From NCBI GenBank assembly GCA_037157565.1, contig JAZHRO010000056.1, forward strand, positions 34,285,501-34,349,500: a stretch of 64,000 bases of DNA, in the 5' to 3' direction. The position numbers and the translations under genes were made by a program. The notes under the pieces were generated by a model that did no database searches, had not been told where the DNA came from, and saw nothing but the letters and a program-made list of their open reading frames with translations. This document shows, one piece after another, positions 47,497-58,255 of the stretch. Origin of the DNA: Thalassia testudinum (lineage: Eukaryota > Streptophyta > Magnoliopsida > Alismatales > Hydrocharitaceae). How positions within the stretch are numbered: the stretch's first letter is position 1; each line of letters begins with the position of its first letter.

Positions 47497-48605
47497 CTAA
47501 TGCTCGGCTTTCACCTGCTGGCACACTAAGCACTGCTGCACGAACTCACCCACATCCCGCTTCATCCCTCTCCACCAAAACTCGCGTCTCAAGTCGTGGT
47601 ACATTTTCGTGTTTCCGGGATGTATGGTGAATCTGGAACCGTGTGCCTCAGTCAGGAGCTCTCTCAACAGCTCCTCGTCTCTGGGAATGCACAACCGTCC
47701 CCTCAAGTGTAGCACCTGGTCTGTGAAAGAGAAATCCCCTGGGTCTCCTGACAGTACTCTGTCCCGCAAAGACTGCAAGTACGGATCGGCCATCTGTCCT
47801 GTGATGATGCGGTCTATCAGCTCTGGCCTAGTCTGCCGTGTCACCGTCACTGCCCCACAGTACACTCGTAACTCTAGAGGTCGCCAACTACCCACCTCCT
47901 CCAAAAGGCTCCAACTCTGTAACTGTAAACTGGCCAAGCGTGCGGGCGCCTTACGGCTCAAGGCGTCAGCCACCACATTGGCCTTTCCCGGGTGGTAGGA
48001 GATGCTGCAGTCGTAGTCCTTCAGGAGCTCCAACAAACGTCTCTGTCTCATGTTGAGCTCCTTCTGGTCAAAAAGATATCTGAGCCTCTTGTGATCAGTA
48101 AAAATTTCGAAGGTCTCACCGTACAAGTAGTGCCTCCAGGTCTTCAACGCGAAGACAACAGCTGCCAACTCTAGGTCGTGGGTAGGGTAGGTATGCTCAT
48201 GGGGCTTCAGTTGCCGGGAAGCGTAAGCGACAACGTGACCCCTCTGCATGAGCACACCTCCTAACCCCTGCAAGGAGGCGTCCGTGTACACAACGAACCC
48301 GCCACTACTGTCATGGATGGTGAGCACGGGAGCCGAGGTCAACCTCTCCTTCAGCTCCAGAAAACACGCCTCACAGGCGTCTGTCCAAGCGAAAGGCACG
48401 TCCTTCGGGTCAACTGTGTCATAGGACGCGCAATCTGTGAAAATCCTCTGTTGAAACGTCTGTAGTAGCCTGCCAGTCCCAGGAAACTGCGAATCTCAGT
48501 GACTGAACGCGGTCTCTCCCACCTGAGTACTGCCTCGACCTTGGCTGGGTCCACCGCCAAGCTGTCTCCAGAGATCACATGACCTAAGAAGGTCACCTCC
48601 CTCAA
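47497..48605 (-). pseudogene. T1 RT end, RNase H and integrase HHCC finger
   Basis: 48351-48605 holds the RT thumb/connection ([22 protein letters not shown]); a frame change leads to 47497-48399. RNase [54 protein letters not shown]. Then the linker [15 protein letters not shown] and the integrase finger, H...H...CLVCQQVK. The stop after KAEH is probably CAG to TAG. RNase H catalytic Asp and Glu residues are visible. Confidence 0.92.
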
Positions 48606-49852
48606 CCAGAACTCGCACTTGCTGTATTACAGCCGGCGTCGTCTCAGAGTGTCCAGAACCATCCGCAAGTGTTGTCCGTGCTACGCCCGATCTCTAGAAT
48701 AGATGAGTACATCATCTATGAATACCACCACGAACTGGTCCAAGTACGGTCTAAACACCCGGTTCATCAGGTCCATGAAAGCAGCGGGGGCATTGGTCAG
48801 CCCAAACGGCATGACCAAAAACTCGTAGTGTCCGTACCGGGTGCAGAAGCTGTCTTGGAGACGTTGATCTCCCTGATCCTCAACTGGTGGTATCCCGACC
48901 TAAAGTCGATCTTGGAAAACACCGTGGCACTCCGCAACTGGTCAAACAAGTCGTCGATCCTCGGCAGCGGATATCTGTTTTTGATGGTGACCCTATTCAG
49001 CTATCGGTAGTCCACACAAAGGCGTAAGGTCCCATCCTTTTTCTTCACAAACAGTACCGGGGCTCCCCAGGGAGATGCATTGGGCCTCACGAAACCTTTC
49101 TCCAAAAGGTCCTGTAACTGAGACTTGAGCTCTCGTAGCTCAAGTGGTGCCATCCTATATGGCGCGGTGGAGATGGGGCTGGTCCCTGGTACTAGTGAGA
49201 TCTCAAACTCGATCTCACGCTCGGGCGGTAGTCCTGGTAACTTGTCTGGAAACACGTCAGGGTACTCTCTGACCACCGGGATGCTCTGGAAGTCTGCCAC
49301 AGGGTTGGGCTCTGCCACCACACAAGCTAGGAAGCCCTCACACCCCTGGCTCAAAAGTCTCGCCGCCCGAAGTGCCGAAATGCACCTGAAACCTCCGTCC
49401 ACTGGCTGTCCGTGAAACTCGAAAGAAGGAAACTCCGGAATGGAGAAGACAATCTTCCTCTCAAAACAGTCCACCAAGGTGTGGTAAGCGGACAACCAAT
49501 CCATCCCCAGAATCACTCCAAAGTCCTCCATCTGTATCATAATCAGGTCAACCGGCAGGCTATATCCCCCGACGCTGACCTCGCAATCCGTGTACACCTC
49601 CTCAGCTACAAACAGCTGACCACTCGGACCTCTGATTACGAAAGGATTCTCTAACAGTGTATAATCCCGGTCCAAACTAACTGCGAAACTGGCTGCGATA
49701 AACGAGTGCGTAGCGCCGGAATCGAAAAGCGTGTAAACGAGTCTGCCGGAAACTGAAACCATACCTGCTACCACCGATCCCGAAGCTCTGGCGTCCCTGT
49801 GTGTCAAGGCGTTGATACGCCCTTTAGCTCTAGGTGCGGCCGAAGCAGCCAC
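48606..49852 (-). pseudogene. T1 protease and reverse transcriptase
   Basis: Protease: [15 protein letters not shown] with catalytic DSGAT, and [35 protein letters not shown] entry (seen as [20 protein letters not shown]), [14 protein letters not shown], then an in-frame TAG at about 48999-49001. [14 protein letters not shown] and the catalytic FIDDVLIYS lie near 48690-48720, with small frame breaks. The changed codon is most simply a CAG or GAG to TAG change. Domain order and motifs are those of Tekay/Del. Confidence 0.92.
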
Positions 49853-51119
49853 ACTCTGCGTCGGACGGGTAGGTGCTGGCCGGTACCCTCCTCGCGACGG
49901 CTGTCCTCCTCCTCGCGCCTGGGAACCGCGGCCTCCTATTCGCCCTCCAGTGCTCTGCGCGGGGAGTATCTGCTGACCTCCTACCCTAGATGGGCAGTCC
50001 CTCCTGATGTGGCCCGGCTGGCCACACTGGTAGCAGAGGGGAACCCGACTCCCGCCCTCAGTGGGTCCCTGCTGTCGGCTAGGCGGGGGTCCGGTGCTGG
50101 CGACTGGCCCCTATCGAGGGCCCCCAAAGGCCACTGATGGCCCTGCACAACGTGACGGCTCTCCTGCGGATGCCACGTGTCTCCGTTCTCGCCGGCCCTG
50201 TGAAAAGTCTGGCTGGAAGGGCCTCTTCCTCCTGTCGTCAGTGTCTCGCGTAGACGGGTTGGTCTCCTCGTAAGTCATCGCTGCCTCTACCACCCTCGAA
50301 AACATAGGCAGCTTCAGCGGTTTGACATACCCCCGGATCGCAGGCCGGAGCCCCTCGGTGAACCTCCAAAGGCGATCCTCCTCAGTGGCTACCGCTGTCG
50401 CTGCAAAGTGGGACAGCTCCAAGAAACGCGTGCGGTACGCGCTCACAGTCATCGTCCCTTGGCGGAGAGTGTGGAACTCCCGCCTCCTCTGGTCCTGCCA
50501 CGTCTAGGGAAAGTACTGCTCGCAGAAGAGGGTGACGAACTGGTCCCACGTCGGCTCGTCCCTCTCCTGTCCCCGGACCGCCCTCCACCACCGGTGTCCC
50601 GCACTCTCCAGCTGGTACGTGGCAAAGGCCACGCAGCACTCCACCGGGGGGGCGAAGGGTGTCAAAGATCTTCTCCAGCTGCTCAAGCCAGTCCTCTGCC
50701 TCGGTCGGGTCCTCATCCCCCTTGAAGGAGGGGGGCTTCAGCTTCCGGAACTGTCCGAAAAGCTCGAAGTGGCGCTGCAGGGGACGTGCTGGTGCACCTC
50801 CAGGCGAAGGTGCCTCGTGTACAGAAGTGTCGGAGGAAGGTGGGGGCGGCAACGGCCCATCCCCTCCCTCGTGTCCAGCGCCGTGTCCGTCGCGTGGTCC
50901 CACAGAGGACTCCCCCTCTGCAGCCCCAGGAGGAGGTGCTCGGGGCGGTGGGTGGAGCTCCTCTTGTACAATGTCTCGTATCAGTCTGGCGAGGTCCTGG
51001 GCCTGGACGCCTGGGAGTAGTGGCTGGTCCACTAGGGTGTCGGCAACGGCACGCCCACCTCGCCGACCTCGTCCTCGGCCGCTCCCGCGGCCAGCCTCAC
51101 CAGTCTCGCGACGAGGCAT
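49853..51119 (-). pseudogene. T1 gag with CCHC knuckle
   Basis: Probable start Met at 51119 (MPRRETGEAGRGSGRGRGR), an Arg/Gly-rich N-terminus. Next a proline-rich linker and FELFGQFRKLKPPSFKGDED, PTEAEDWLEQLEKIFDTL. A frameshift near 50650-50700 leads to YQLESAGHRWWRAVR and TWDQFVTLFCEQYFP. A stop follows, then MTVSAYRTRFLELSHFA. One zinc knuckle, [14 protein letters not shown], is near 50000-50040 on another frame. It would package element RNA. Confidence 0.9.
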
Positions 51120-51287
51120 CTCCTGTAAGGAGACGCGAAACAAAATGGAACACGTCACTACGGAACGATACCGAACGGAAACGTCTAAGAACTCATGTCA
51201 AGAGATATGTTGTGGTGGCTACTCTAGTTATAGACATGTGAATTGGTTATTTTCCAGTCAGTTGATTCACTTCTCAGGACGACCTTA

Positions 51288-51298
51288 CTCTGATACCA
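51288..51298 (-). promoter_or_regulatory. T1 primer-binding site, initiator tRNA-Met
   Basis: TGGTATCAGAG on the - strand, matching the complement of the initiator tRNA-Met 3' end, three bases from the LTR. Confidence 0.93.
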
Positions 51299-51301
51299 TC
51301 T

Positions 51302-53986
51302 TGTAACGACCCGGTTCCTGAGTCCCTACGACACGAGAACCGGACCGACTCAACTAATCCCAAGACCTAGCCGTCCAACGAGGAAGTAACCAAAAGAGCA
51401 GTAAAATAAACCACATTCAGCATGAATATAACTAACAGTAAGAAAGTACAGCAGTAAGGAAAGAAACTACCACAGTATGTACCACCACAACAGTAGAACA
51501 ACATTCATAATGTAATTTGAGCTGCAGGTAAAGAAAGTACAGCGGAAACAAGAACTACTCACTACAACGTAACAAAAAGAGGTACAAGAGACAGTAATAA
51601 CTCTACTGGACCCTACTCGGCCCAGCGTCCTCTGCAGCCGCTGACCTTGGCTGCTCAACACCTGGTCCTGAAAAGGGTAACGAGTGTAACACGTCAGCAA
51701 AACATTAAGTAGAGTGGCAACTAAAACTAAAGACAACAGTAGAGTGTACAGTAGCTGTTATGTTCCATTACTTTCTTTATTCACATCTTTCAATTGTCTC
51801 ACTATTTCATTTACTCCTCAGATCTTTTTGTTGATCTCGAATGTTCCTCGTGGGAACGATCTTGATTGCAGTCTTTTCCAAAAAGTAGAAGTAGCACGTG
51901 GTGCTCTCCTGGCCGGGAGAGTCCCCAGTGGTGATCCTACCCTCAGTCAACCACCCCAAGGTCACTGACAGACGTAACGGTGACTACGGCACGCGCAATA
52001 AACGAACAGGTAGCTAACCCGTACTGGCACGCGGTCAGTCATTTCCGTTAACGGGTGCGCACAGAGCACAGCACGGAACCAGTCCAGGGCAGAGCCCTCT
52101 CAGTAACAGGGGTCCAACCCCTCCACAGTAACCAAACCGGGGCCTTGCCCCTCCACAGTCCGCGCACCCTCGCCTGACTACCCTGGTTTGCCCCAGTGGG
52201 CCTAAACAAGTCGGTGTAGGAGGCTAGCAGAACCCCGGGGCCCGTGGGGTAGCTAGTACCTCCCTACACTAGTAGCTCTCCTCGGTACTACGTACGCGAG
52301 GGCCAGCAAGTCGGTACAGAGTGGCCAGTCCTAACCCCGGGTCCCTGGGGCGGCTGGCTCCGCTCTGCACTAAACAGGGGGACAGTCGCTCTCCTTGGTA
52401 CTCCGTACTCAAGGGCCAGCTCACTTCCCCAATACTATTCCATTCACTTTCCAGGAGTTCTACTCCTACTTCCCCGTAGGGTTCCATCCTTTTTATTCAA
52501 ACATCCAGGTTTCACTTACCAGTTTCACATTCTTACAATCCATGTTCTCAACCACATTATTTATTCACAACAGGCAGCTGTTAATTCAAATTACAGGCAG
52601 CTTTATATCTCTTTCCATTTTCCAAGACTGCAGTATTATACATTCCACTAGTTTTCCCATCCTAGGATTCATGCCATATCCTAGGATCTATCATACAACC
52701 TAGTTTTCCAGCCCTAGGATTCATGCAACACCTAGGAGCTATCATTCCATCTATTTCTCATTCCTAGGATTCATGCAACGTCCTAGGCTCTATTTATGGT
52801 TCCATAATTTAACAGATTTTATTAATAACTTAAAGCCACTCTACCAGGTACAACGGGAGCAATGGGGGCGTGGTCGGGAATCCCGCGTGCCTCCGCGACC
52901 CCCGAGACTGCAACGGAACGGGGTCCTATCACAATGATCAAACACAAGGAGTATCTCAAAATAGTGTATATCTACTGTAGACGGGTAGAGGAATTAATTT
53001 CGAAAAGAACGCAACTCGAATCGCGGAAAACGGAACCTGAACGGGCCCTAAACGGGTCGAAAACGACGACACTGTGCAAAATCAGACGTCTGGAACTTCT
53101 TCCAGACGTCTTAAAAAGTGGATCAGAGAATTACCTTATTCTACGTGGTTTCTCAGACGTCCTGAAGTCTGCGGGGATGTCTGGCCTAGCTCCCAGACGT
53201 CCGATGGTCACCCCGGACGTCTGGTACTACAACCAGACGTCTGATTCGCGTTGGATGGAGAATCACCGAGCCTGCGCACACCCATCTCTCTCCCTCAGTA
53301 CGGTCAGTCGACAGGAAGGAAGAGGAAGACGGAAGACTCACCTTTCAGACGTCTGGACAGTCTTCCAGACGTCGACCTCGCCGTCTGGCTATCAGCACAG
53401 ACGTCTGATTCTTGAAATTTTTCCAGAACCAGGGCGCGACTCGCCCTCCGCTCGCGACGCCGCCCGCGTCGCACCTCGTGCGCCTGCTGCTCGAGCCGCA
53501 GCAGGCCTCCCGCACCGTTCCGCGCCCGTTGCGCTCCTCGCTAGCCGGCCTTGGCAGCCCCGGCGAGCTCGCCCTCACGGCTGAGCACCGCTCTCGCACG
53601 CAGCACCCCCTCCGCGCTCACTGCGGCCGTCGCCGCCGTAGCAACCCGTGCCCGCTCTTGCACTCGCTCACTGGAAGAAGAAGAGGAAAGGGGTGGAGGC
53701 GACGGAAACGAGGGGAGGCATGGTCTTTTTAAGGCCGTGAGAGGAGGAGAGAGAGGGAGCACGGTAGTGGCGTCTGCAGCCGCAGAGAGAAGAATAAGCG
53801 AATATGCGGTCTGCGTGCGCAGGCGCGCAGACGACCCACGCGTGTCGAAAATAACTGATTTCCAGACGTCTGGAAACGATCCCAGACTTCTGGTCAGATG
53901 TCTGGATGTGATCCTAGACGTCTGGTCCGACGTCTGGGCCACCTCCTAGACGTCTTAAAAGACGTCTGGGGCACGCATTCGTAACA
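51302..53986 (-). repeat. T1 5' LTR
   Basis: 2685 bases. Differs from the 3' LTR by scattered substitutions and a 20-base deficit that removes one half C-box unit (matching 45495-45514 in the 3' LTR). Open frames at 52862-53949 are LTR sequence. Confidence 0.93.
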
Positions 53987-54773
53987 GTAGCCCATGCAGT
54001 AGGGGGCTCCATAGGGAGCTCCCCTTTCAAATCTGGGGCCAGCTCCCCATGCACATCAGGCGCCATCCTCCGTGCAAAGTCACCAAAGTTATGGCCTTCT
54101 GTTGTAGGTGGTAAGAAAACGACGAGGAAGTTGAGGGGGTAAACGCGAGGGTTTCAAAAAGTTGAGGGTCAGAAGTAATTTTGAGGACCATTTTGCAACG
54201 TGGGTCAAGATGACCTTTTCTTAGGTCCAAATTTTGGTATAAACCTAATTTGGACCTAAGGAAACCAATGGTGAAGTTGGATTTTGGGTTTGACTACGTT
54301 TGACTAGACATTTTGCACAAAAATCAAAATTAAGTCAAAAATTGGTTATGGACCTCAACCTAGGTCAAAATAGGTTCCAAAGGCCAAATTGAAGGTTCTA
54401 ATCCCTAGGGGATATTTTTCTATGAAATTTATAGGGTTTGGTTGATTTTTATCTTGCCTGGAACTCTGTGAATTAAATTGGATTTGTTTTAGGGTTACAG
54501 AATGTCATTTAATTCCTAAATTTCACCATAACCCTTTTCTGACCAAACCATCCCACTTTTTCTCTTATTAAGTTCACCTAACCTATGTTTAGACCCTTAG
54601 AACTCCCATTGATGCACTGCAATGGTAAAATTACAGTTTTACCCCTTATGTCATGTTTTCCTTTCAGATCAGCAATTCCCTCAATTAGGCCTTCCCTTAG
54701 GTTATGTAGGAGCTTTTGTTTACTTTATTAGGTCAAAATGTGCTAGTTAGGGTTCATGATGAGGTTCTCATCA

Positions 54774-54811
54774 TACCCCCATGCCTAGCTTTTACTACTC
54801 CCTTAGCAAAA
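54774..54811 (-). promoter_or_regulatory. A4 3' polypurine tract with hairpin
   Basis: On the - strand TTTTGCTA and TAGTAAAA (54790-54811) pair with one G-T wobble, 4 bases, then GGCATGGGGGTA (54774-54785) next to the LTR. Confidence 0.82.
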
Positions 54812-56044
54812 TTTTAAGGTTTTAACCTTTGTTCTAGACCATGAGTTTCTTTCACCAATTTTGATAAGTGCTTTTTCTTCTCTTTTCTCTTTGATTAAGT
54901 CAGAATGCCAACAATGGACCTAAAGGTACTCTAGTACCAACAAAGATCTAAACCTATCCAGCTTTAGCCTCGGTCTTTAGCAAAGGTTTTTAAGGCCTAC
55001 AGGAACTACCCTAAGGTTTATTGGACTCCGTGGTTAAAGCACCCATGCTTGAGACATGATTTTAGCCTTAGTTCAGTTTGCAGTGCATTTTTGGAAGAGA
55101 GAGACAGAGGGTTTACTTGTTTGGAGAGTTTTCCCACTCTTTTCTTTTTAATTCTAGCTCAAGATTGGCTTCACAACATGGTCTATATCGGATTCCTCGT
55201 CCCCATCATCAATCCTCAAAGGTCCCTGGCAATCGATGCTTTGAGATAGCACCACCCATGGTAACCCCCAGAGCCCTGATTTTTGAGATTTCGAGATAAT
55301 CCCGCCCATGGTGTTTCGTGGCCGAATTCAAACCCTGGCAATTGACATGTCGTGATAATGCCATCCATGGTATCTGAACCAGCAGAGTGCTTACATGCCC
55401 CCAGTAGGATATATAAATATCCTAAGAGATAAGCACCGAGGAGTCGATATGTTGTTACACATCTTTGAGGGGAATTTCCCACCTCTCTGCGCCGAGAACT
55501 CGTCCAAATCAACTTGTGTTAATCGGCTGGCTCCTAATCTAGGTGACATTTTCATAACATTAGAAATGCTTCTGCGTGATTTTGACAGTTATGCTCACTG
55601 AACCAGGTTGTGTGTGATTTTGGGTGCTTAGGTTACTGAGTCTGGCAAATCGAAGGTCAGTTAACGAGGTCGAATACTTCCTAAGACTTAGACCTACTAC
55701 TTCAGCTTTGCATTTTCTCAACCTCTTAAGGAATATCCAAATCTAAACGGGTACTAAGAGTCTAGCCAAGAAGGCCTAAGGTTAGCGTTCTTACTAATCT
55801 TTTTGTGTTTCTTTAGCACTTTCTCTTTACTTTTCTTTAATGTGTTCTAGAACTTTGGTTAATTCCTTAATTTCTTACTAATGACTATCTCTTTCTTTTT
55901 CGTTTTGTGATCCTTTTTAGCATTTTGCTCTTTTCCTCCTTTTGTAAGCTCACAAAAATTTCTTCCCTTCTCCCTTTTTTTTGTTCTTTTTCAAATTTTT
56001 TTTTTTGAAACCTTTTCTTGTTATGAATTTTCATTGCACTTTCA
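54812..56044 (-). other. A4 3' non-coding region
   Basis: No gene. Contains three CCATGG repeats (55215-55370), the block CCTAAGCACCCAAAATCAC (- strand, about 55618-55637) shared with A2, and pyrimidine runs near 55975-56010. Confidence 0.7.
55215..55370 (-). repeat. Three degenerate CCATGG repeats in A4
   Basis: CCATGG at 55365, 55306 and 55256 (59 and 50 apart), each followed on the - strand by an ATTATC/CTATC-GA block and a TTGCCAGGG-like end. Same units and spacing as in A2. Confidence 0.75.
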
Positions 56045-56081
56045 TACCCCCCCATGCCTAAGATTTGCAATGTCCTTATTG
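56045..56081 (-). promoter_or_regulatory. A4 internal purine tract with hairpin (central PPT-like)
   Basis: On the - strand CAATA-AGGA-CATTG (56068-56081), 9 bases, then GGCATGGGGGGGTA (56045-56058). Confidence 0.75.
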
Positions 56082-56274
56082 TAAATCAGGTGGGTTTTTA
56101 TTCAGCTTGGTTCATGCATTAGGACAAGTATTGGGTGAGTGGATGGGTCGAGGTGACTGTTGCGGATGATTTCTAATCTCAGGTACGAGTACCTGAGGTG
56201 GAGTCGACTGTCCTAAAGGATGAACCTAAAGTGCAAAGAAATGTCAACAAAGGTTTCGAGTTTTCAAAAGAATG

Positions 56275-56290
56275 ACGGGTTGCCTCCCGT
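56275..56290 (-). other. A4 hairpin with AGGCAA loop
   Basis: On the - strand ACGGG-AGGCAA-CCCGT, just after the integrase stop. Compare A1 4736-4751. Confidence 0.65.
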
Positions 56291-56330
56291 TAAGTGCTGA
56301 GTTTTACGCCATTGACTGGGCGCAATGAGC

Positions 56331-57490
56331 TCAAGGAGAATGGAGGGTAAAGGATGCCTTAGCCAAATCTGTATTGGTCACGTCAATGAACGGTTTGTGT
56401 CTGTGATTGTTCACGACGAAGGGTTTGGAATCATGGCTGAATGGACTGATCTCGATGGCTCCATTTCTAAAGATTTGCCAGACTAGATATGGTCTGACCC
56501 ACTTGGATTGTAGCTTGCCTGGGAACAATTTTAGTTGGGTATCGAAGAGTAGGACCTTCTGACCAGGGTGAAAGATCTTTCTAGAAATGTGCTTGTCATG
56601 AAAGGCTTTAACCCACTCTTTGTAGATTCTCAAGTTTTCATATGCATCAAGGCGTAATTCATCAATCTTGCTTATTTGAAGCTTTTTGTGGGTTCCAACC
56701 TTAGAAAGATTTAGGTTGCAATTCCATACTGCCCAATAGGCTTTATGCTCCAGTTCGATGGGGAGGTGACATGCCTTCCCGTACACCAGTCTAAAAGGAG
56801 ACATACCTAATTGGGTCTTGTGGGCGGTCCTATAAGCCCACAAAGCTTTCGGAAGCTAGGATGACTAGTCCTTCCTGTCAGGTCGAACAGTAACCTGAAG
56901 GATTTTCTTGATCTCCCGGTTTGATAGCTCAGCTAGACCATTAGTTTGGGGGTGGTAAGGAGTAGAGATTTGGTGTGACACCCCATATTTGGTCATCAGT
57001 GACCTGAACTAAGCGTTGGTGAAATGGGTCCCTCCATCAGAAATGATCGCTCGCGGAATCCCGAACCATGAGAAGATATTTTGGTGAATGAACTTGATAA
57101 TGATCTTGTGATCACTGGTTCGGGTCGGAATGGCTACGATCCATTTGGACACGTAGTCAACAACGAGTAAAATGTACTCAAAGCCGTCCGAGATAGGGAA
57201 GGGGCCCATAAAATCAATCCCCCAAATATCAAAAATCTCGCATACAAGAATCGGCTGTAAAGGCATCATGTCGCGATGGCTCTTGTTGCCCAAAGTTTGG
57301 CAATGGCTGCATGCCTTACAATGATTGTATGCATCCTTAAAGATAGTGGGCCAATAAAAGCCACACTGGAGGATTTTTTATGCGATTTTATGCCCAGAAA
57401 AATGGCCACCGCATGCCTGGTCATGGCAGAAAGAGAGTATGTCATTGATTTCGACCTCCGAGACACATCGCCGGATAATTTAGTTAGCAC
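56331..57490 (-). pseudogene. A4 integrase
   Basis: Fragments in order: HHCC finger remnant with HCKACSHCQ (near 57300), catalytic [19 protein letters not shown] (first Asp), IISDGGTHF (second Asp). The region with the Glu, PQTNGLAELS, is in another frame near 56910-56950. Then 56331-56843 with WAYRTAHKTQLGMSPFRLVYGKA and the C-terminal PYLVWQIFRNGAIEI. No chromodomain, as expected for Athila/Tat. At least four stops interrupt it. Confidence 0.9.
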
Positions 57491-58055
57491 CTATGCGGAA
57501 TAAGTACGAGTCTTCCCAAATGTAATACTTGGCATCTAAGCGCAATTTGTCTTTCTTGGCCTTCGGCCAATCAGACGGGATCTGGTGTGATGCCAAGTAG
57601 TTTACTATGTCAGCAAACCATGGAAGCCCGGTACCAATAGTCAAGAGGTGCTCATCAGGAAAATGCTCTATGATGGGTCCAAAAGGGTCGATGATTTCAG
57701 AAGGAAGGCGGGACAAGTGGTCAACTACCACGTTCTGTCTTCCCGCTTTGTCGTGCATATCGAGATCAAATTCTTGCAATAGCAAGATCCATCAGATTAA
57801 TCAAGGTTTCACATCCTTCTTCGCAAAGAGATGCCTCACAGCTGTGTGATCTGAGTAGATTATAACATGGGAACCCAGGAGATAAGATCTGAATTTTTCA
57901 AGGGCAAATACTACAGCTAGCAGCTCTTTTTCCGTAACCGTGTAGTTACGTTGAGCCTCGTCAAGTGTCTTGCTAGTGTAGTAGATGACCACGGGTTTTC
58001 CATCAATCTTTTGCCCCAGAACCACTCCTACAGCGAAGTCAGATGCATCACACAT
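57480..58055 (-). pseudogene. A4 RNase H and linker
   Basis: 57801-58055: CDASDFAVGVVLGQ (catalytic Asp), YYTSKTLDEAQRNYTVTEKE (catalytic Glu), VIIYSDHTAVRHLF (Asp). Two in-frame TGA follow where relatives have Arg (CGA). Then 57480-57785 with GRQNVVVDHLSRLP, the usual start of the linker to integrase. Confidence 0.9.
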
Positions 58056-58255
58056 GATCTCAAAGGGTTAGACCAATCAGGGGATTGTAGGATCGGAGCT
58101 TGGGTGACTCGGTCATGAAGGATCTCAAATGCTTGAGTGCATTCCTTAGAAATCTCAAAAGGTACATCCTTCGAGAGAAGAGTGGTCAGGGGGCACGCGA
58201 TTTTCGAGAAATCAGGGATGAATCGACGGTAAAAATCGACGTGCCACAGAAAAGA

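Larger units (their letters stand above)
43573..53986 (-). mobile_element. T1: Tekay/Del-type chromovirus
   Basis: 10.4 kb. LTRs 43573-46277 and 51302-53986 (TGTAACGACC to TTCGTAACA), TSD GTAGC at 43568-43572 and 53987-53991. The primer site is complementary to initiator tRNA-Met. Gag, protease, RT, RNase H, integrase and a chromodomain are on the - strand. It has several nonsense changes and frameshifts but the LTRs are very similar, so it is a recent, already inactive copy. It sits in the loop of a hairpin of the A4 LTR. Confidence 0.95.
39508..54773 (-). repeat. A4 3' LTR, interrupted
   Basis: Pieces 39508-41256, 43430-43572 and 53992-54773, about 2.67 kb together. The order matches S2 and the visible part of the right LTR: GGGAGCAAAC U5 motif, CTT-rich tract (39705-40050), hairpin at 40362-40384, then GAAGAGACGAATT-GAG-GG (near 41205). 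The palindrome at 43516-43545 and the AT-rich end with GGAGCTTTTGTTT follow. The serine/phenylalanine-rich frame at 39687-40064 is the CTT tract, not a gene. Confidence 0.85.

Noticed and set aside
46588..49654. + strand frames opposite T1 pol
   Set aside because: Antisense shadows of integrase, RNase H, RT and protease.
53992..54773. An independent element after T1
   Set aside because: Its sequence aligns with the end of S2 and abuts the A4 polypurine tract, so it is the rest of the A4 3' LTR.
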